Source: CAYUIV01 sp964444925 (GTDB lineage Bacteria; Pseudomonadota; Gammaproteobacteria; Diplorickettsiales; Diplorickettsiaceae). Taken from it: a DNA stretch of 55,131 nt. The DNA lies in contig CAYUIV010000005.1 in NCBI GenBank assembly GCA_964444925.1, positions 1 to 55,131 of the forward strand. The letters are read 5' to 3'. Positions 7,607 through 17,412 of the stretch are shown here, one piece after another. The notes beneath the pieces were generated by a model. The model ran no database searches, had not been told where the DNA came from, and worked only from the letters and a program-made list of their open reading frames with translations. Both the position numbers and the translations under genes were made by a program. The number at the start of each line of letters is the position of its first letter. Position 1 is the first letter of the stretch.

Positions 7607-9355
7607 ATGGCCTTTTCCATTCCGCAATCTTTTATCAATCATTTACTCGAACAGTGCGATATTGTGCAACTGATTGCACAAGAGATACCTGTACAAAAAA
7701 AAGGCAACAATTACGTTGCTTGTTGTCCGTTTCACGAAGAACAGACTCCCTCTTTCACTATCACACCTCAAAAACAATTTTATTATTGTTTTGGTTGTGG
7801 AATTGGTGGTAATGTACTCAGTTTTATTACTCAATATAAACGTATTCATTTTATCGAAGCAGTTGAGTGGTTAGCCAATTATTTACATATCGCCATACCT
7901 AAATCGAAGTATTCATCTAAAAAGATAGCATCTAAAGAAAATTTACAAGCGATTATGCAAGCAGCAGTCGAATTTTATCATGCTCAACTATTTGATAGCC
8001 ATCAGGCTGTTTCTTATCTTAAAACACGTAGTATTACTAGAAATACCATTGAAACGTTTAAAATTGGATTTGCAACGGAGACATGGAACGGCCTTTTAAA
8101 TTACTTAGTGAAAAAGAAATTATACCTTTTAGAAGACGTTCAAAAAACAGGTCTCATTGTTGCTCATACATCAAAACATTATTATGATCGTTTCCGAAGT
8201 CGTATCATTTTTCCTATTCGCAATCAAAATGGACAATATGTAGGATTAGGTGGAAGAACCATCGTACAAACGCAACAAGCTAAGTATTTAAATTCACCTG
8301 AAACGGCTTTTTTTCAAAAAAGTAATGAACTATATGGTCTTTATGAAGCTTGTCAATCTGCGAACATTTTAGAACGTATTTGGGTTGTAGAAGGTTATGT
8401 AGATGTTTTATCGCTGCATCAAAGTGGTGTGACAGAAGCTGTTGCAACACTTGGAACCAGTACCAGTCGGTCACATTTACTCAAACTTTTTCGGCTAAGT
8501 AAAGAAATTATTTTTTGTTTCGATGGAGATGAAGCAGGAAAAAAAGCATCTATACGTACGCTTGAATTAATGTTGAATTATTTACAAGACGGTTGGATAG
8601 TAAAATTTCTAAAATTACCACTGGGGTTAGATCCAGATAGCTGGATACACAAAAAACAATCACCGTCTTTTAAAGAACTCCATCATCAAGCCGTTGCACT
8701 GGATGATTTTTTATTTCAGTACTTAAAAAACCAAAGCGGTTTCACCACTCTCATGGAAAAAAATCAATTGATTCGTAATGCACTACCGCTCTTACAAAAA
8801 ATCAATGCCCCTATCATGAAAGCACAACTTTTTGAAAAATTATCTGTGATAACGCACCTTTCAAAACTGCAATTACAAAATTTTCATGCTCAGCATCGCA
8901 AGTATCGTACTACGCCAAAACTGGCTGTTAAAAATCGTTACTCTATTGTCGATAAAGCGATTGGATTATTGATACAACAACCGTCTGTGCTGAAAAAGGG
9001 ACAAAGTCACATAGATACTATGATGCTGGAAAAATATGATCCGCTTCTTTATCAACTCATACGCCTCATTCAAGCAAATCATATTGCTAACAGTGCCGTC
9101 TTATTAGAGTATTTTAGAAAAAATGAAATGCAACATACGCGTCTTTTAACCTTATTAAAGCAAGACTGGCTCATTCCTACCCAAGGTTTTCAAGAAGAAT
9201 TTAATGATATCTTGCTTAATCTTGAACAATCAATCGCACGTCAAAAAATAGAGCAATTACTACAGAAAGCAAAAAGTTTCCCTTTAAAAAAAGAGGAGAA
9301 ACAGGAATTACTTCAATTACTTATAAAGCAAAAAACTCAACAAGTGCGTGGATGA
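7607..9355 (+). CDS. dnaG: DNA primase
   Basis: Makes RNA primers at the replication fork. The N-terminal CHC2 zinc finger is intact (Cys40, His43, Cys61, Cys64). The TOPRIM catalytic core shows VVEGYVDVL near residue 262, followed by ATLGTS and the acidic FCFDGDEAGKKA near 304. The C-terminal helicase-binding part is less conserved, as usual. Length 582 is close to the E. coli 581. The ATG is 63 bases after the rpsU stop. The last 19 bases overlap tail-to-tail with the next gene on the opposite strand. Confidence 0.97.
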   Translation: MAFSIPQSFINHLLEQCDIVQLIAQEIPVQKKGNNYVACCPFHEEQTPSFTITPQKQFYYCFGCGIGGNVLSFITQYKRIHFIEAVEWLANYLHIAIPKSKYSSKKIASKENLQAIMQAAVEFYHAQLFDSHQAVSYLKTRSITRNTIETFKIGFATETWNGLLNYLVKKKLYLLEDVQKTGLIVAHTSKHYYDRFRSRIIFPIRNQNGQYVGLGGRTIVQTQQAKYLNSPETAFFQKSNELYGLYEACQSANILERIWVVEGYVDVLSLHQSGVTEAVATLGTSTSRSHLLKLFRLSKEIIFCFDGDEAGKKASIRTLELMLNYLQDGWIVKFLKLPLGLDPDSWIHKKQSPSFKELHHQAVALDDFLFQYLKNQSGFTTLMEKNQLIRNALPLLQKINAPIMKAQLFEKLSVITHLSKLQLQNFHAQHRKYRTTPKLAVKNRYSIVDKAIGLLIQQPSVLKKGQSHIDTMMLEKYDPLLYQLIRLIQANHIANSAVLLEYFRKNEMQHTRLLTLLKQDWLIPTQGFQEEFNDILLNLEQSIARQKIEQLLQKAKSFPLKKEEKQELLQLLIKQKTQQVRG

Positions 9356-10128
9356 ATAGGCTGATGGTATAGCATGATTGTTTTAGGGCGTCTATTTATG
9401 TTAGGAGACCCTTCTAAATGAGACTGAAGTAATATTCTAGACAATATATTACATTTTTGACCCTCATTCCATTGTGCAAAATCTGTAGAGTTAGACGTTG
9501 CTCTTAGCAAAAGATGTTTGATACCGTAGTGTTCTGTCACTTTTATTAAAATCTCCCAAGCATCAGGGTGACTGAGTAATCTACTTGATAACGCTTTTGT
9601 CTCAACTGTTTCTTGTCGGAAAACTTGTTTTGTGATTTCTTTACTCTGTCTCATTATTTTTTCAAGACGTTCAATACACTGTAAATGACTAACTTGCTCC
9701 TTCGCAGTGAAAAACTTTTCATAAATTTGTTTTCGAACAGCACATGGGCTATTGAAATTGAAAATTTCCATGAGTAAAGGTTCGCAAGACACTGCAATAT
9801 TAAACAAATACTCAATGCCAACTGCGTATCGAAATAAAATATCTACATAACGTCGATCAAAAATAAGTGCACACAGATATGTAGGATTTTGTTTTGATAG
9901 TGTAATAAAAATATCATGTAAAAAATCTACCGCTTTAGAGTGTGTAATGAGCTTAATATAAAACCGATCGCATTCCAATAGAAGTTGGATTGTTAAACAT
10001 TGATCAAGCATTAAATCATGAATTGCAAGCGCTGTTAAATTAAAAGGAGCATTGCCTTTCTTAGCCTTGTGACTTGCACGATAAAGCTTAAAGTAAGCGT
10101 GAGCATAGCTGTAATAAAACATAGACAT
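9337..10128 (-). CDS. hypothetical protein, helical, tail-to-tail overlap with dnaG
   Basis: 263 residues that I do not recognise. No signal peptide or membrane segment is obvious. The sequence is helical and rich in Leu, His and aromatic residues, with a vaguely repeated LLxxxxFxxxxI pattern, so a degenerate helical-repeat fold is possible but unproven. The start is well supported: AAGGAGGA lies just before ATG, the strongest Shine-Dalgarno in the window. It occupies the place where rpoD normally follows dnaG, but on the opposite strand. The strong ribosome-binding site argues that it is expressed. A role as a host-directed protein would be a guess. Confidence 0.6.
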   Translation of the reverse strand: MSMFYYSYAHAYFKLYRASHKAKKGNAPFNLTALAIHDLMLDQCLTIQLLLECDRFYIKLITHSKAVDFLHDIFITLSKQNPTYLCALIFDRRYVDILFRYAVGIEYLFNIAVSCEPLLMEIFNFNSPCAVRKQIYEKFFTAKEQVSHLQCIERLEKIMRQSKEITKQVFRQETVETKALSSRLLSHPDAWEILIKVTEHYGIKHLLLRATSNSTDFAQWNEGQKCNILSRILLQSHLEGSPNINRRPKTIMLYHQPIHPRTC

Positions 10129-10182
10129 TTATTCCTCCTTGAATAAAGACATCACATCTTTTAGTTGACGCATGCACTGCTT

Positions 10183-10860
10183 TTATACTAAGCCTTTCTC
10201 TAAAAAAGAGTTCACTTGATTTCCTTTTCCAATGATAATGTGATCAAATAAGCGTACTTCGACAAGTGCCAATGCTTCTTTTAAACGGTGTGTGACGGTA
10301 ATATCTGCATGACTAGGTGTCGTATCGCCTGAAGGGTGATTATGCACTGCAATTGCGCCTACTGCATTGCAGTCCAATGCAGCCTTTACCACTTCTCGTA
10401 TATGGATTGTTGCAACATTAATTGTACCATAAAAAAGTTCTTGAAAACTAATCAATTGATTCGCATTATTTAAAAACAAACAAGCAAATACTTCTCGTTT
10501 ATAGTGTTTCATTTTTGTGGAAAGATATCGATAAGTGGCATGTGTATCTTTTAAAATGTCACTTATGATGAGTGGCTCTTTTGCACAGCGTTTAGCCACC
10601 TCATCAATTGCTTTAAGTTCAACATATTTTGCAATTCCAAGCCCTGGTATGCGACAAAGCTGCTTACGGTCTGCCGATACAATATTATTCCATGTGCCAA
10701 ACTGAATGAAAACTTCATGGCTAATATCAAGTGCTGTTTGGCCTTTTAAGCCATTACGTATAAAAATTGCAAGTAGCTCTGCATCTGATAAAAAAGCAGC
10801 ACCATGGTGTAGTAGCTTTTCTCTAGGTCTTTCTGGGCAAGGCCAATCTTTAATTTTCAT
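10183..10860 (-). CDS. radC: RadC family JAB/MPN-domain protein
   Basis: Member of the RadC (UPF0758) family, a helix-hairpin-helix plus JAMM-type metalloprotease-like domain whose role is still unclear. The JAMM signature reads HNHPSGDTTPSHAD near residues 171-184, and the N-terminus MKIKDWP.PERPREKLL is typical. I chose the ATG at 10860, giving 225 residues, the normal length. A longer frame starting at 10926 adds 22 residues that lie inside proS and do not match the family. The start overlaps the proS stop as ATGA, so the two genes are translationally coupled. Confidence 0.93.
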   Translation of the reverse strand: MKIKDWPCPERPREKLLHHGAAFLSDAELLAIFIRNGLKGQTALDISHEVFIQFGTWNNIVSADRKQLCRIPGLGIAKYVELKAIDEVAKRCAKEPLIISDILKDTHATYRYLSTKMKHYKREVFACLFLNNANQLISFQELFYGTINVATIHIREVVKAALDCNAVGAIAVHNHPSGDTTPSHADITVTHRLKEALALVEVRLFDHIIIGKGNQVNSFLEKGLV

Positions 10861-12122
10861 TTTACAGATTGCGTTTTCTGTAAATTGTCTTTTAACATTT
10901 GAATAAGTGATTCTACATTGAGCCATTTGCGCTCTTTAGACGAACGCCTTTCTTTATATTCGACTTGATTGTGTAATACTTGGTCTTCACAGATAATGAT
11001 TTGATAGGGAATACCGAGTAAATCTGTTTCTTTAAAAGCAACGCCCGGTCGAATATCACGATCCTCCAATAACACGTCTATCCCTGATTGTTTTATTTTG
11101 AGATATAACTGATCTGCAAACGCTTTGACTTTTTTTATTTTATGATAATGAATTGGAATCAGCATTAATTGAAAGGGTGCCATTGCATCTGGCCACAGTA
11201 TGCCTTGGTCATCATGGTGTTGTTCAATTGCAGCAGCAACGATACGTGAAAGACCAATACCGTAGCAACCCATTTCTAGTGTACAAACACTTGATATTTG
11301 AGTTGAAACGCGAAGTTGCATCGCTTGACTATATTTTTTTCCTAGCTGAAAAATATGTCCTACTTCAATACCACGCGCTGATTGTAAATGTGATGTTGTA
11401 GGTGATGGGTGCTTCAATAACTCGTAGTTGATTGCATAATCTGTTTTCGGATCATAAAAAATATGATCTTCGCCAGCGCCTGCTAAAACTTGAAATTCAT
11501 GAGAAGTGTGTCCTCCAATACTCCCTGTATCCGCTTGCACCGCTTTAACTTTTAAGCCTAACCGGTTGAAAATATTGATATACGCGTGGTACATATGCTG
11601 GTAAGTTGCTTGTAACGAAGCACTGTCTATGTGAAAAGAATAAGCGTCTTTCATTAAGAATTCTCGAGCACGCATCACGCCAAAGCGCGGTCGGATTTCA
11701 TCACGGAATTTTGTTTGTATTTGATAGAATGTTAAAGGTAGCTGTTTATAACTTCGTACCTCGTTTCGAATAAGATCGGTGATCACTTCTTCATGTGTTG
11801 GTCCTAGACAAAAATCTCGTTGATGACGATCTTGAAGACGAAGCAATTCAGGGCCATAGGCATGCCAACGCGCACTTTCACTCCAAAGCGTTGCAGGTTG
11901 TACCATAGGCATAAGACATTCTTGTGCGCCAATGTATTCCATTTCCTCTCTTACAATCTGTTCTATTTTACGCAGAACACGAACGCCTAAGGGTAGCCAG
12001 GTATAAATACCTGAGGCAACCTTTCGTATAAAACCTGCGCGTAACATGAGCTGATGGCTGATCAGCTCGGCTTCAAGAGGTAATTCTTTTAATGTAGGAA
12101 AATAAAGTTGACTGGTATACAT
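10857..12122 (-). CDS. proS: prolyl-tRNA synthetase lacking the INS editing domain
   Basis: Charges tRNA-Pro. The class II core is complete and of gammaproteobacterial type: ISHQLMLRAGFIRKVASGIY, GPTHEEVITDLIRNE, motif 2 around TKFRDEIRPRFGVMRAREF, motif 3 GCYGIGLSRIVAAAIEQ, then the anticodon-binding domain. Gammaproteobacterial ProRS is about 570 residues with a roughly 180-residue INS editing domain between motifs 2 and 3. Here INYELLKHPSP runs almost directly into ARGIEVGHIFQLG, so INS is gone and the protein is about 421 residues. Met at 12122 matches the family start (MYTSQL...LKELP); an in-frame ATG at 12149 would add nine residues. Ala-tRNA-Pro clearance would need a separate YbaK/ProXp enzyme. 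Confidence 0.95.
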   Translation of the reverse strand: MYTSQLYFPTLKELPLEAELISHQLMLRAGFIRKVASGIYTWLPLGVRVLRKIEQIVREEMEYIGAQECLMPMVQPATLWSESARWHAYGPELLRLQDRHQRDFCLGPTHEEVITDLIRNEVRSYKQLPLTFYQIQTKFRDEIRPRFGVMRAREFLMKDAYSFHIDSASLQATYQHMYHAYINIFNRLGLKVKAVQADTGSIGGHTSHEFQVLAGAGEDHIFYDPKTDYAINYELLKHPSPTTSHLQSARGIEVGHIFQLGKKYSQAMQLRVSTQISSVCTLEMGCYGIGLSRIVAAAIEQHHDDQGILWPDAMAPFQLMLIPIHYHKIKKVKAFADQLYLKIKQSGIDVLLEDRDIRPGVAFKETDLLGIPYQIIICEDQVLHNQVEYKERRSSKERKWLNVESLIQMLKDNLQKTQSVK

Positions 12123-12237
12123 AAATTCTATCTGCTCAGTAACAGGCATGATTGTAATGTTTTAAAGTAATGCCTCATGTACGCGCTAATAAAAATCACC
12201 ACAAATACATTTTTACGCATTGTTTTAGACATTTCAT

Positions 12238-12633
12238 CTAAGCGCACCAACACTCTTTATATTGACCACTGCCTTTAAAATCTCTCTCTCCTAAATAATT
12301 ATAACTGAGTTGTGTACATTGTTTATCTTGACTATGAGTCGTAGCCACGAGATGATACTGCCTTATATTGTGACCTTGTATGCTAATTGTATGTCCTTTG
12401 CTTTGCGTGGTAGAAGCTACCCCAAAATGTTCAGGAGTAAGCACTTCTTGATAACGATACGACTCTACATTTGTACTTTCAATACGAGCTGCAAGGTCAA
12501 ATAGTGTTAACTGTGCTTCTATGCGCTTTACTTTAAGAAAATAGGTCGTGTACATTGGATAAGCAAATGTTGTGAGCAGACTGATGATTACCATCACAAT
12601 CAATAATTCAATAAAACTAAAACCTTTTTGCAA
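12238..12633 (-). CDS. type IV minor pilin, PilE-like
   Basis: Class III prepilin signature: a short leader MQKG, cleavage before FSFIELLIVMVIISLL, then a hydrophobic helix with the essential Glu at mature position 5. The C-terminal region contains CTQLSYNYLGERDFKGSG and a CWC ending, resembling minor pilins of the PilE family, which help to prime type IV pilus or competence pseudopilus assembly. It would be inserted in the inner membrane and processed by PilD, which is not in the window. Length 131 is normal. It lies 24 bases downstream of the S49 peptidase gene on the same strand, so the two may share a transcript. Confidence 0.85.
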   Translation of the reverse strand: MQKGFSFIELLIVMVIISLLTTFAYPMYTTYFLKVKRIEAQLTLFDLAARIESTNVESYRYQEVLTPEHFGVASTTQSKGHTISIQGHNIRQYHLVATTHSQDKQCTQLSYNYLGERDFKGSGQYKECWCA

Positions 12634-12657
12634 AACTTTTGAACCAAAAAGATATAC

Positions 12658-13701
12658 TCATAGTTGAATATTTGGCTGTAATAACTGCATTTTTACCTGT
12701 TGGACAACACTGGCACTAATTGTATTAAGCAAACTTTGTAAAAAATTAGGCCTGACGGTATAGTCAACAATATCTTTTATTTTAAGCCTTTCTCTTGAGA
12801 GTGAGTGAAGATTATGGAATCCATCAATTAAACCTAATTTAATTGCTTGACGCCCTGTCCAAATACGTCCAGAAAAAATCTCTTCTTGATTTTCCTCTAA
12901 TTGTAAACGACTGCCTCGTCCCACTTTTACAGCATCAATAAATTGAGCATGTGCATTAGATAACACTTCTCTCATGATTTCGACATGTTCTTCTTTCAGT
13001 GGAAGAAAAGGATCGAGTAAATTTTTGTTTTTTCCAGCGGTAAATGAACGGCGTTCAGCACCTATTTTTTGTAGCGTTTCAGGAAAACCAATGCTATTTG
13101 CAATAACACCGAGGGATCCAACTATACTAGAAGGATTTGCAAAAATATCATTGCAAGCAGATGCAATATAATAAGCAGCAGATGCGCACATACTTTCACA
13201 AATTGCAATGACTGGAATTTTAGGATACTGATTTCTTTGGTGCAAAATTTCTGTATAGACATAGCTAGATTCAACAGCATCTCCACCAGGACTATTGATA
13301 CGCAGTACAACGGCAACCGTGTTTGGATTTTTAAAAGCGTGATTTAAGCTGTAAATAATCGTATCAGAGTTTATATGTTGGCCATCGTTACTATTCGCGC
13401 TACTGATCGTACCTCTAATATCAATTAGTGCAATATGCGGTTTTTTAACTATCTCATTATCAAACATTGCATTTTTTTTTGTTGCAATACGGTATTTTTG
13501 TAACAATTGACTGACACGATTTAATCGAAAAAGAGGTGTTTTCGAAGAAATATGTGATAAAAAAAGAAACGTCAAACTTCCAATAAAAGTACATAATAAA
13601 AAGAATTTAGCAATTGCCCAACGTCTTTGTCGTTGTTGATTGCGGAAAATTTTAAAAAGCATCTTCTCTATCACATCTAATTTTTTTATTTCTTCTGACA
13701 T
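12658..13701 (-). CDS. sppA: S49 family signal-peptide peptidase, SppA type
   Basis: Membrane-bound serine protease that digests cleaved signal peptides. A single N-terminal transmembrane segment (FFLLCTFIGSLTFLFL, about residues 29-44) anchors it. The protease domain shows LRINSPGGDAVESS and the nucleophile region CESMCASAAYYIASA, where Ser of ASAAYY is the expected catalytic residue, followed by SSIVGSLGVI and SGRIWTGRQAIKLGLIDG. At 347 residues it is the short form, with one catalytic domain rather than the tandem 67-kDa form. The catalytic block reads ASAAYY rather than the more common ASGGYY, a small departure. Confidence 0.88.
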   Translation of the reverse strand: MSEEIKKLDVIEKMLFKIFRNQQRQRRWAIAKFFLLCTFIGSLTFLFLSHISSKTPLFRLNRVSQLLQKYRIATKKNAMFDNEIVKKPHIALIDIRGTISSANSNDGQHINSDTIIYSLNHAFKNPNTVAVVLRINSPGGDAVESSYVYTEILHQRNQYPKIPVIAICESMCASAAYYIASACNDIFANPSSIVGSLGVIANSIGFPETLQKIGAERRSFTAGKNKNLLDPFLPLKEEHVEIMREVLSNAHAQFIDAVKVGRGSRLQLEENQEEIFSGRIWTGRQAIKLGLIDGFHNLHSLSRERLKIKDIVDYTVRPNFLQSLLNTISASVVQQVKMQLLQPNIQL

Positions 13702-13872
13702 ACATACCTTATTTTAATTAACAGCGTTCAATTTACAAAAATCATTTATAAAAATTTCTAAGACATATTAAGACTTTAAAAAAATTTTTTTTACACCATA
13801 TTACTGAATACCTAATATAGAGTAAAATTTTAAAATATAATAAAAAAAATTTTTTAAAGTAAATGAATAGTT

Positions 13873-16449
13873 ATGAGTCTTAATCGATTAACAAAAGAAT
13901 TACAAGTCGCACTGGGTGAAGCGCAATCACTTGCATTACAATTAAATCATACGGTCATTGAACCAATACATATGATACATGCATTACTGAGTGATCAAAC
14001 AGGAAACATACCTGCACTACTACAAACATTAAAGCTCAGTTCTTCGCGTTTAAAACAAGTATTGGAAGAAAATTTAAACAAACTTCCAATGACAAATCGC
14101 ATCACAGGAAATATTGCCCCTTCCAATGCATTAATGCGCCTGCTGAATATGACAGATAAACTAGCACAACGATATAAAGATACTTATTTATCAAGCGCTC
14201 TTTTTTTTCTCGCCGTCATCGAGTCAGATGAGCCGCTTGAACAAGTTCTTCGACAATTTGGTATTAATCGTGAAAATTTAACGATAGCGATTGAAAAGCT
14301 TCGAGCAGGTAAAACAGTCAATGATCCTCATGCTGAAAGTCAGCAACAAGCATTAGAAAGATACACAATTGATTTTACAGAAAAAGCAATAAAAGGTGAG
14401 TTAGATCCAGTGATTGGTCGCGACACAGCAATTCGTCGCACGATACAAGTACTACAACGTCGTACTAAAAATAATCCTGTTTTGATTGGTCATCCAGGTG
14501 TAGGAAAAACTGCAATTGTTGAAGGTTTAGCACAACGTATTGTCAATAAAGAAGTACCAGAAACTATGCAAAAACGACGTTTATTAGTTTTAGACGTGGG
14601 TAGTTTAATTGCAGGGGCAAAGTATCGCGGAGACTTTGAGGAACGTTTAAAAGCCGTATTAAGCACCATTGAAAATCAACCCGAACAGTTTATTCTATTT
14701 ATTGATGAAATTCATACACTAGTTGGTGCTGGAAAAGGTGAAGGTGCAATGGATGCTGGAAACATGCTCAAGCCTGCTTTAGCAAGAGGTCAACTTCGTT
14801 GTATAGGAGCAACAACGATTAATGAATATCGAGAGTATCTTGAAAAAGATGCAGCGCTTGAGCGCCGTTTTCAAAAAATATTAATTGAGGAACCCAGTAC
14901 TGAAGATACCATTACTATTTTACGCGGATTAAAATCACGTTATGAAGTCCATCACCGTGTAGATATTAATGATAACGCTCTAATTGCAGCTGCAAAACTT
15001 TCAGAACGTTATATAACAGATCGTTATTTACCTGACAAAGCCATTGATTTAATTGATGAAGCAGCGAGTCGTACACGTATTGAGATTGATTCAACACCTG
15101 AAGAGCTTGATACTTTGAAAAGAACACTTAATCAAAAGAAAGTTGAAGTAGAGGCACTGAGTAAAGAACAAGATGTTCCAACACAACAGCGTTTGCAAAC
15201 GTTAAACAAAGAAATTGAAACATTGCAACTACAGTATGAACAGCTTCATACCATTTGGAAAGAAGAAAAAGACAAGTTACACAGTGAACACGAAATTAAA
15301 TCAGAGTTAGAAAAAGCACAATTTGAATTTATAAAAGCCGAGCGAGAGAGTGATCTTGGACGTATGTCTGAGCTAAAATATGGTCTTATCCCAGCACTTG
15401 AAAAAAAGCAACAATCTATTAAAGAACAAGAAGCACACCAAAAAGAAGGACAGTTATTGCGTTATAAAGTAACTGCAAAAGAGATCACACGTGTCGTTTC
15501 ACAAGCCACAGGTATTCCAATCACTAAAATGATGGAGAGTGAACGTGAGAAGTTGCTACAGATTGAGTCTGTACTACATCAACGAGTTATTGGACAAGAT
15601 ATTGCAATTGATAGCATTGCAAATGCAATTAGGCGAGCACGTTCTGGTTTATCTGATCCTAACAGACCGGTTGGCTCTTTTATCTTTGCAGGTCCTACAG
15701 GCGTAGGAAAAACAGAAGTGTGTCGAACACTGTCTCATTTTCTTTTTGATACAGAACGTGCGATGGTACGAATTGATATGTCAGAGTTTATGGAAAGACA
15801 TGCTGTCTCAAGGTTGATTGGTGCTCCTCCTAGTTACGTAGGATACGAGAAAGGTGGCTATTTAACTGAAAGTGTACGTCATAAACCGTATTGTGTTGTT
15901 TTGTTTGATGAAATTGAAAAAGCACATCCTGAAGTACTTAATCTTTTGTTACAGGTACTTGATGATGGACGCCTGACTGACGGTCAAGGTCGTACAGTAG
16001 ATTTTCGAAATACAATTATTGTGATGACTTCAAACCTTGGATCTGAACTGATACAAGATTTGACTCCTCACGAAGACTATAACACACTCAAAGCAACCTT
16101 AACTGAAATTATTTCAAAACATTTTCGTCCCGAGTTTGTCAATCGCGTGGATGAAATTGTGGTATTTCATCCACTTGAAAAGACTCACTTACATAATATT
16201 GTTAAAATTCAAATTAAATTGCTGAAAATGCGATTAAAAGAAAAGAAACTTAAACTGGTTGTAAGTAACAAAGCATTGGCCTATTTAGCAGATCAAGGAT
16301 TTGATCCTGTCTATGGCGCACGTCCTTTAAAACGTGCTATTCAAAACCTTTTAATTGATCCACTTGCAAAAAGTATTGTTGCTGAACGCTATAAAGAAAA
16401 TAGTGAAATACAGGTTCATTATCAAAACCAACAATTATGTATTGACTAA
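13873..16449 (+). CDS. clpB: ATP-dependent disaggregase ClpB
   Basis: Hsp100 machine that pulls proteins out of aggregates with DnaK. The domain order is complete: Clp N-domain (1-145), first AAA+ with GHPGVGKT near 205 and LFIDEIHTLVGAG, the coiled-coil middle domain (about 400-530, rich in Glu, Lys and Gln), second AAA+ with GPTGVGKTEV near 606, and the C-terminal D2-small domain with GARPLKRAIQ. Length 858 is almost the same as E. coli (857). The 170 bases upstream are extremely AT-rich. A heat-shock sigma-factor promoter would be expected there, but I could not identify one confidently. Confidence 0.98.
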   Translation: MSLNRLTKELQVALGEAQSLALQLNHTVIEPIHMIHALLSDQTGNIPALLQTLKLSSSRLKQVLEENLNKLPMTNRITGNIAPSNALMRLLNMTDKLAQRYKDTYLSSALFFLAVIESDEPLEQVLRQFGINRENLTIAIEKLRAGKTVNDPHAESQQQALERYTIDFTEKAIKGELDPVIGRDTAIRRTIQVLQRRTKNNPVLIGHPGVGKTAIVEGLAQRIVNKEVPETMQKRRLLVLDVGSLIAGAKYRGDFEERLKAVLSTIENQPEQFILFIDEIHTLVGAGKGEGAMDAGNMLKPALARGQLRCIGATTINEYREYLEKDAALERRFQKILIEEPSTEDTITILRGLKSRYEVHHRVDINDNALIAAAKLSERYITDRYLPDKAIDLIDEAASRTRIEIDSTPEELDTLKRTLNQKKVEVEALSKEQDVPTQQRLQTLNKEIETLQLQYEQLHTIWKEEKDKLHSEHEIKSELEKAQFEFIKAERESDLGRMSELKYGLIPALEKKQQSIKEQEAHQKEGQLLRYKVTAKEITRVVSQATGIPITKMMESEREKLLQIESVLHQRVIGQDIAIDSIANAIRRARSGLSDPNRPVGSFIFAGPTGVGKTEVCRTLSHFLFDTERAMVRIDMSEFMERHAVSRLIGAPPSYVGYEKGGYLTESVRHKPYCVVLFDEIEKAHPEVLNLLLQVLDDGRLTDGQGRTVDFRNTIIVMTSNLGSELIQDLTPHEDYNTLKATLTEIISKHFRPEFVNRVDEIVVFHPLEKTHLHNIVKIQIKLLKMRLKEKKLKLVVSNKALAYLADQGFDPVYGARPLKRAIQNLLIDPLAKSIVAERYKENSEIQVHYQNQQLCID

Positions 16450-16487
16450 ATTACTTTTTATTTTTCACAGTATATACCGAACAAACA

Positions 16488-17258
16488 ATGTCTTTCGAAG
16501 AAAAAACACCATGCCTTGAGCTCACTATTACCCGTGCAGATGAAACTCAATCATCAGCCTCTCGTCACACTTTTTCCCAACTACTAGAGGCAGCGGCGCA
16601 ATCGCTTACATTAAATCAAGCGCAAGAATATTTTGAAGGGATAATGCAACATACTGATCGGCTGCCTATGCGAATCGCAAGAGCGTTGATCAAGCAATTA
16701 GAGAAAACAATGATCAAGGACAATCGTCGTAATACTTTAGTGTTTCTTGAAAGAGTGAACAGTACTTTGAAAAATATACCTAAAAAATGTCATGAAGTAA
16801 TTTTTATTCCTCAACAGTTTCAATCACCACAGTCAACGGATCACTACTACATTCCCTTTACATTGCAACGTTGTGAAGCATTCACTCCACTCTTTAAAAA
16901 CACTGATGATATTTCATACAGCATGCCTTCAAAAAAGTCATTTGAGTTACGCGTTGAAGCAACAAATCATCCATTTAAAACTTCAATCATACACCTGGCG
17001 CATCTACTTATTGCATGTGTTGATGCGTATCCTCAAGCACGCATTACTATTCAAGAGAATTTTTTGTATACAGAAGATTTGATCAATTACCTAGAAGCAT
17101 ACAAGAAACTGTATGAAAAGTTGCAGTTAAATATAACGGTTCAAATGACAGTGAAAGGTTCTCCAAAAAATGCCTCTAAGGAAAAAACCGAAACAGCTTT
17201 TAAGCATCTTTTTGAGACGGAACATACTTTAGCACCCAGTCTTGCTTTTAAAAAATAA
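16488..17258 (+). CDS. hypothetical protein downstream of clpB
   Basis: 256 residues that I do not recognise. It begins 38 bases after the clpB stop on the same strand and could be co-transcribed. There is no signal peptide or clear membrane helix. The N-terminal third is helical with a stretch QLLEAAAQSLTLNQAQEYFEG, the middle contains a proline- and aromatic-rich segment, and the C-terminal part is charged. It shows no ankyrin or F-box pattern, although the genes that follow do. Codon use looks like that of the neighbours. It may be lineage-specific. Confidence 0.6.
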   Translation: MSFEEKTPCLELTITRADETQSSASRHTFSQLLEAAAQSLTLNQAQEYFEGIMQHTDRLPMRIARALIKQLEKTMIKDNRRNTLVFLERVNSTLKNIPKKCHEVIFIPQQFQSPQSTDHYYIPFTLQRCEAFTPLFKNTDDISYSMPSKKSFELRVEATNHPFKTSIIHLAHLLIACVDAYPQARITIQENFLYTEDLINYLEAYKKLYEKLQLNITVQMTVKGSPKNASKEKTETAFKHLFETEHTLAPSLAFKK

Positions 17259-17412
17259 ATAAAGCATATACGTGTTAATTGTTTCATAGAAAAAAAGCAT
17301 ACATTTGATTTAAAACTAAGAAAACTACTGTTTCATAGGAAATAAAATTGCTTTTCTGAGAAATGTAAGATACGTTAATCACATATTTTTTTAAAGATAC
17401 GTTTTTGATCCT

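Noticed and set aside
10861..10926. Longer RadC start at 10926
   Set aside because: It adds 22 residues inside proS without family similarity; ATG 10860 overlaps the proS stop as ATGA and gives the normal length.
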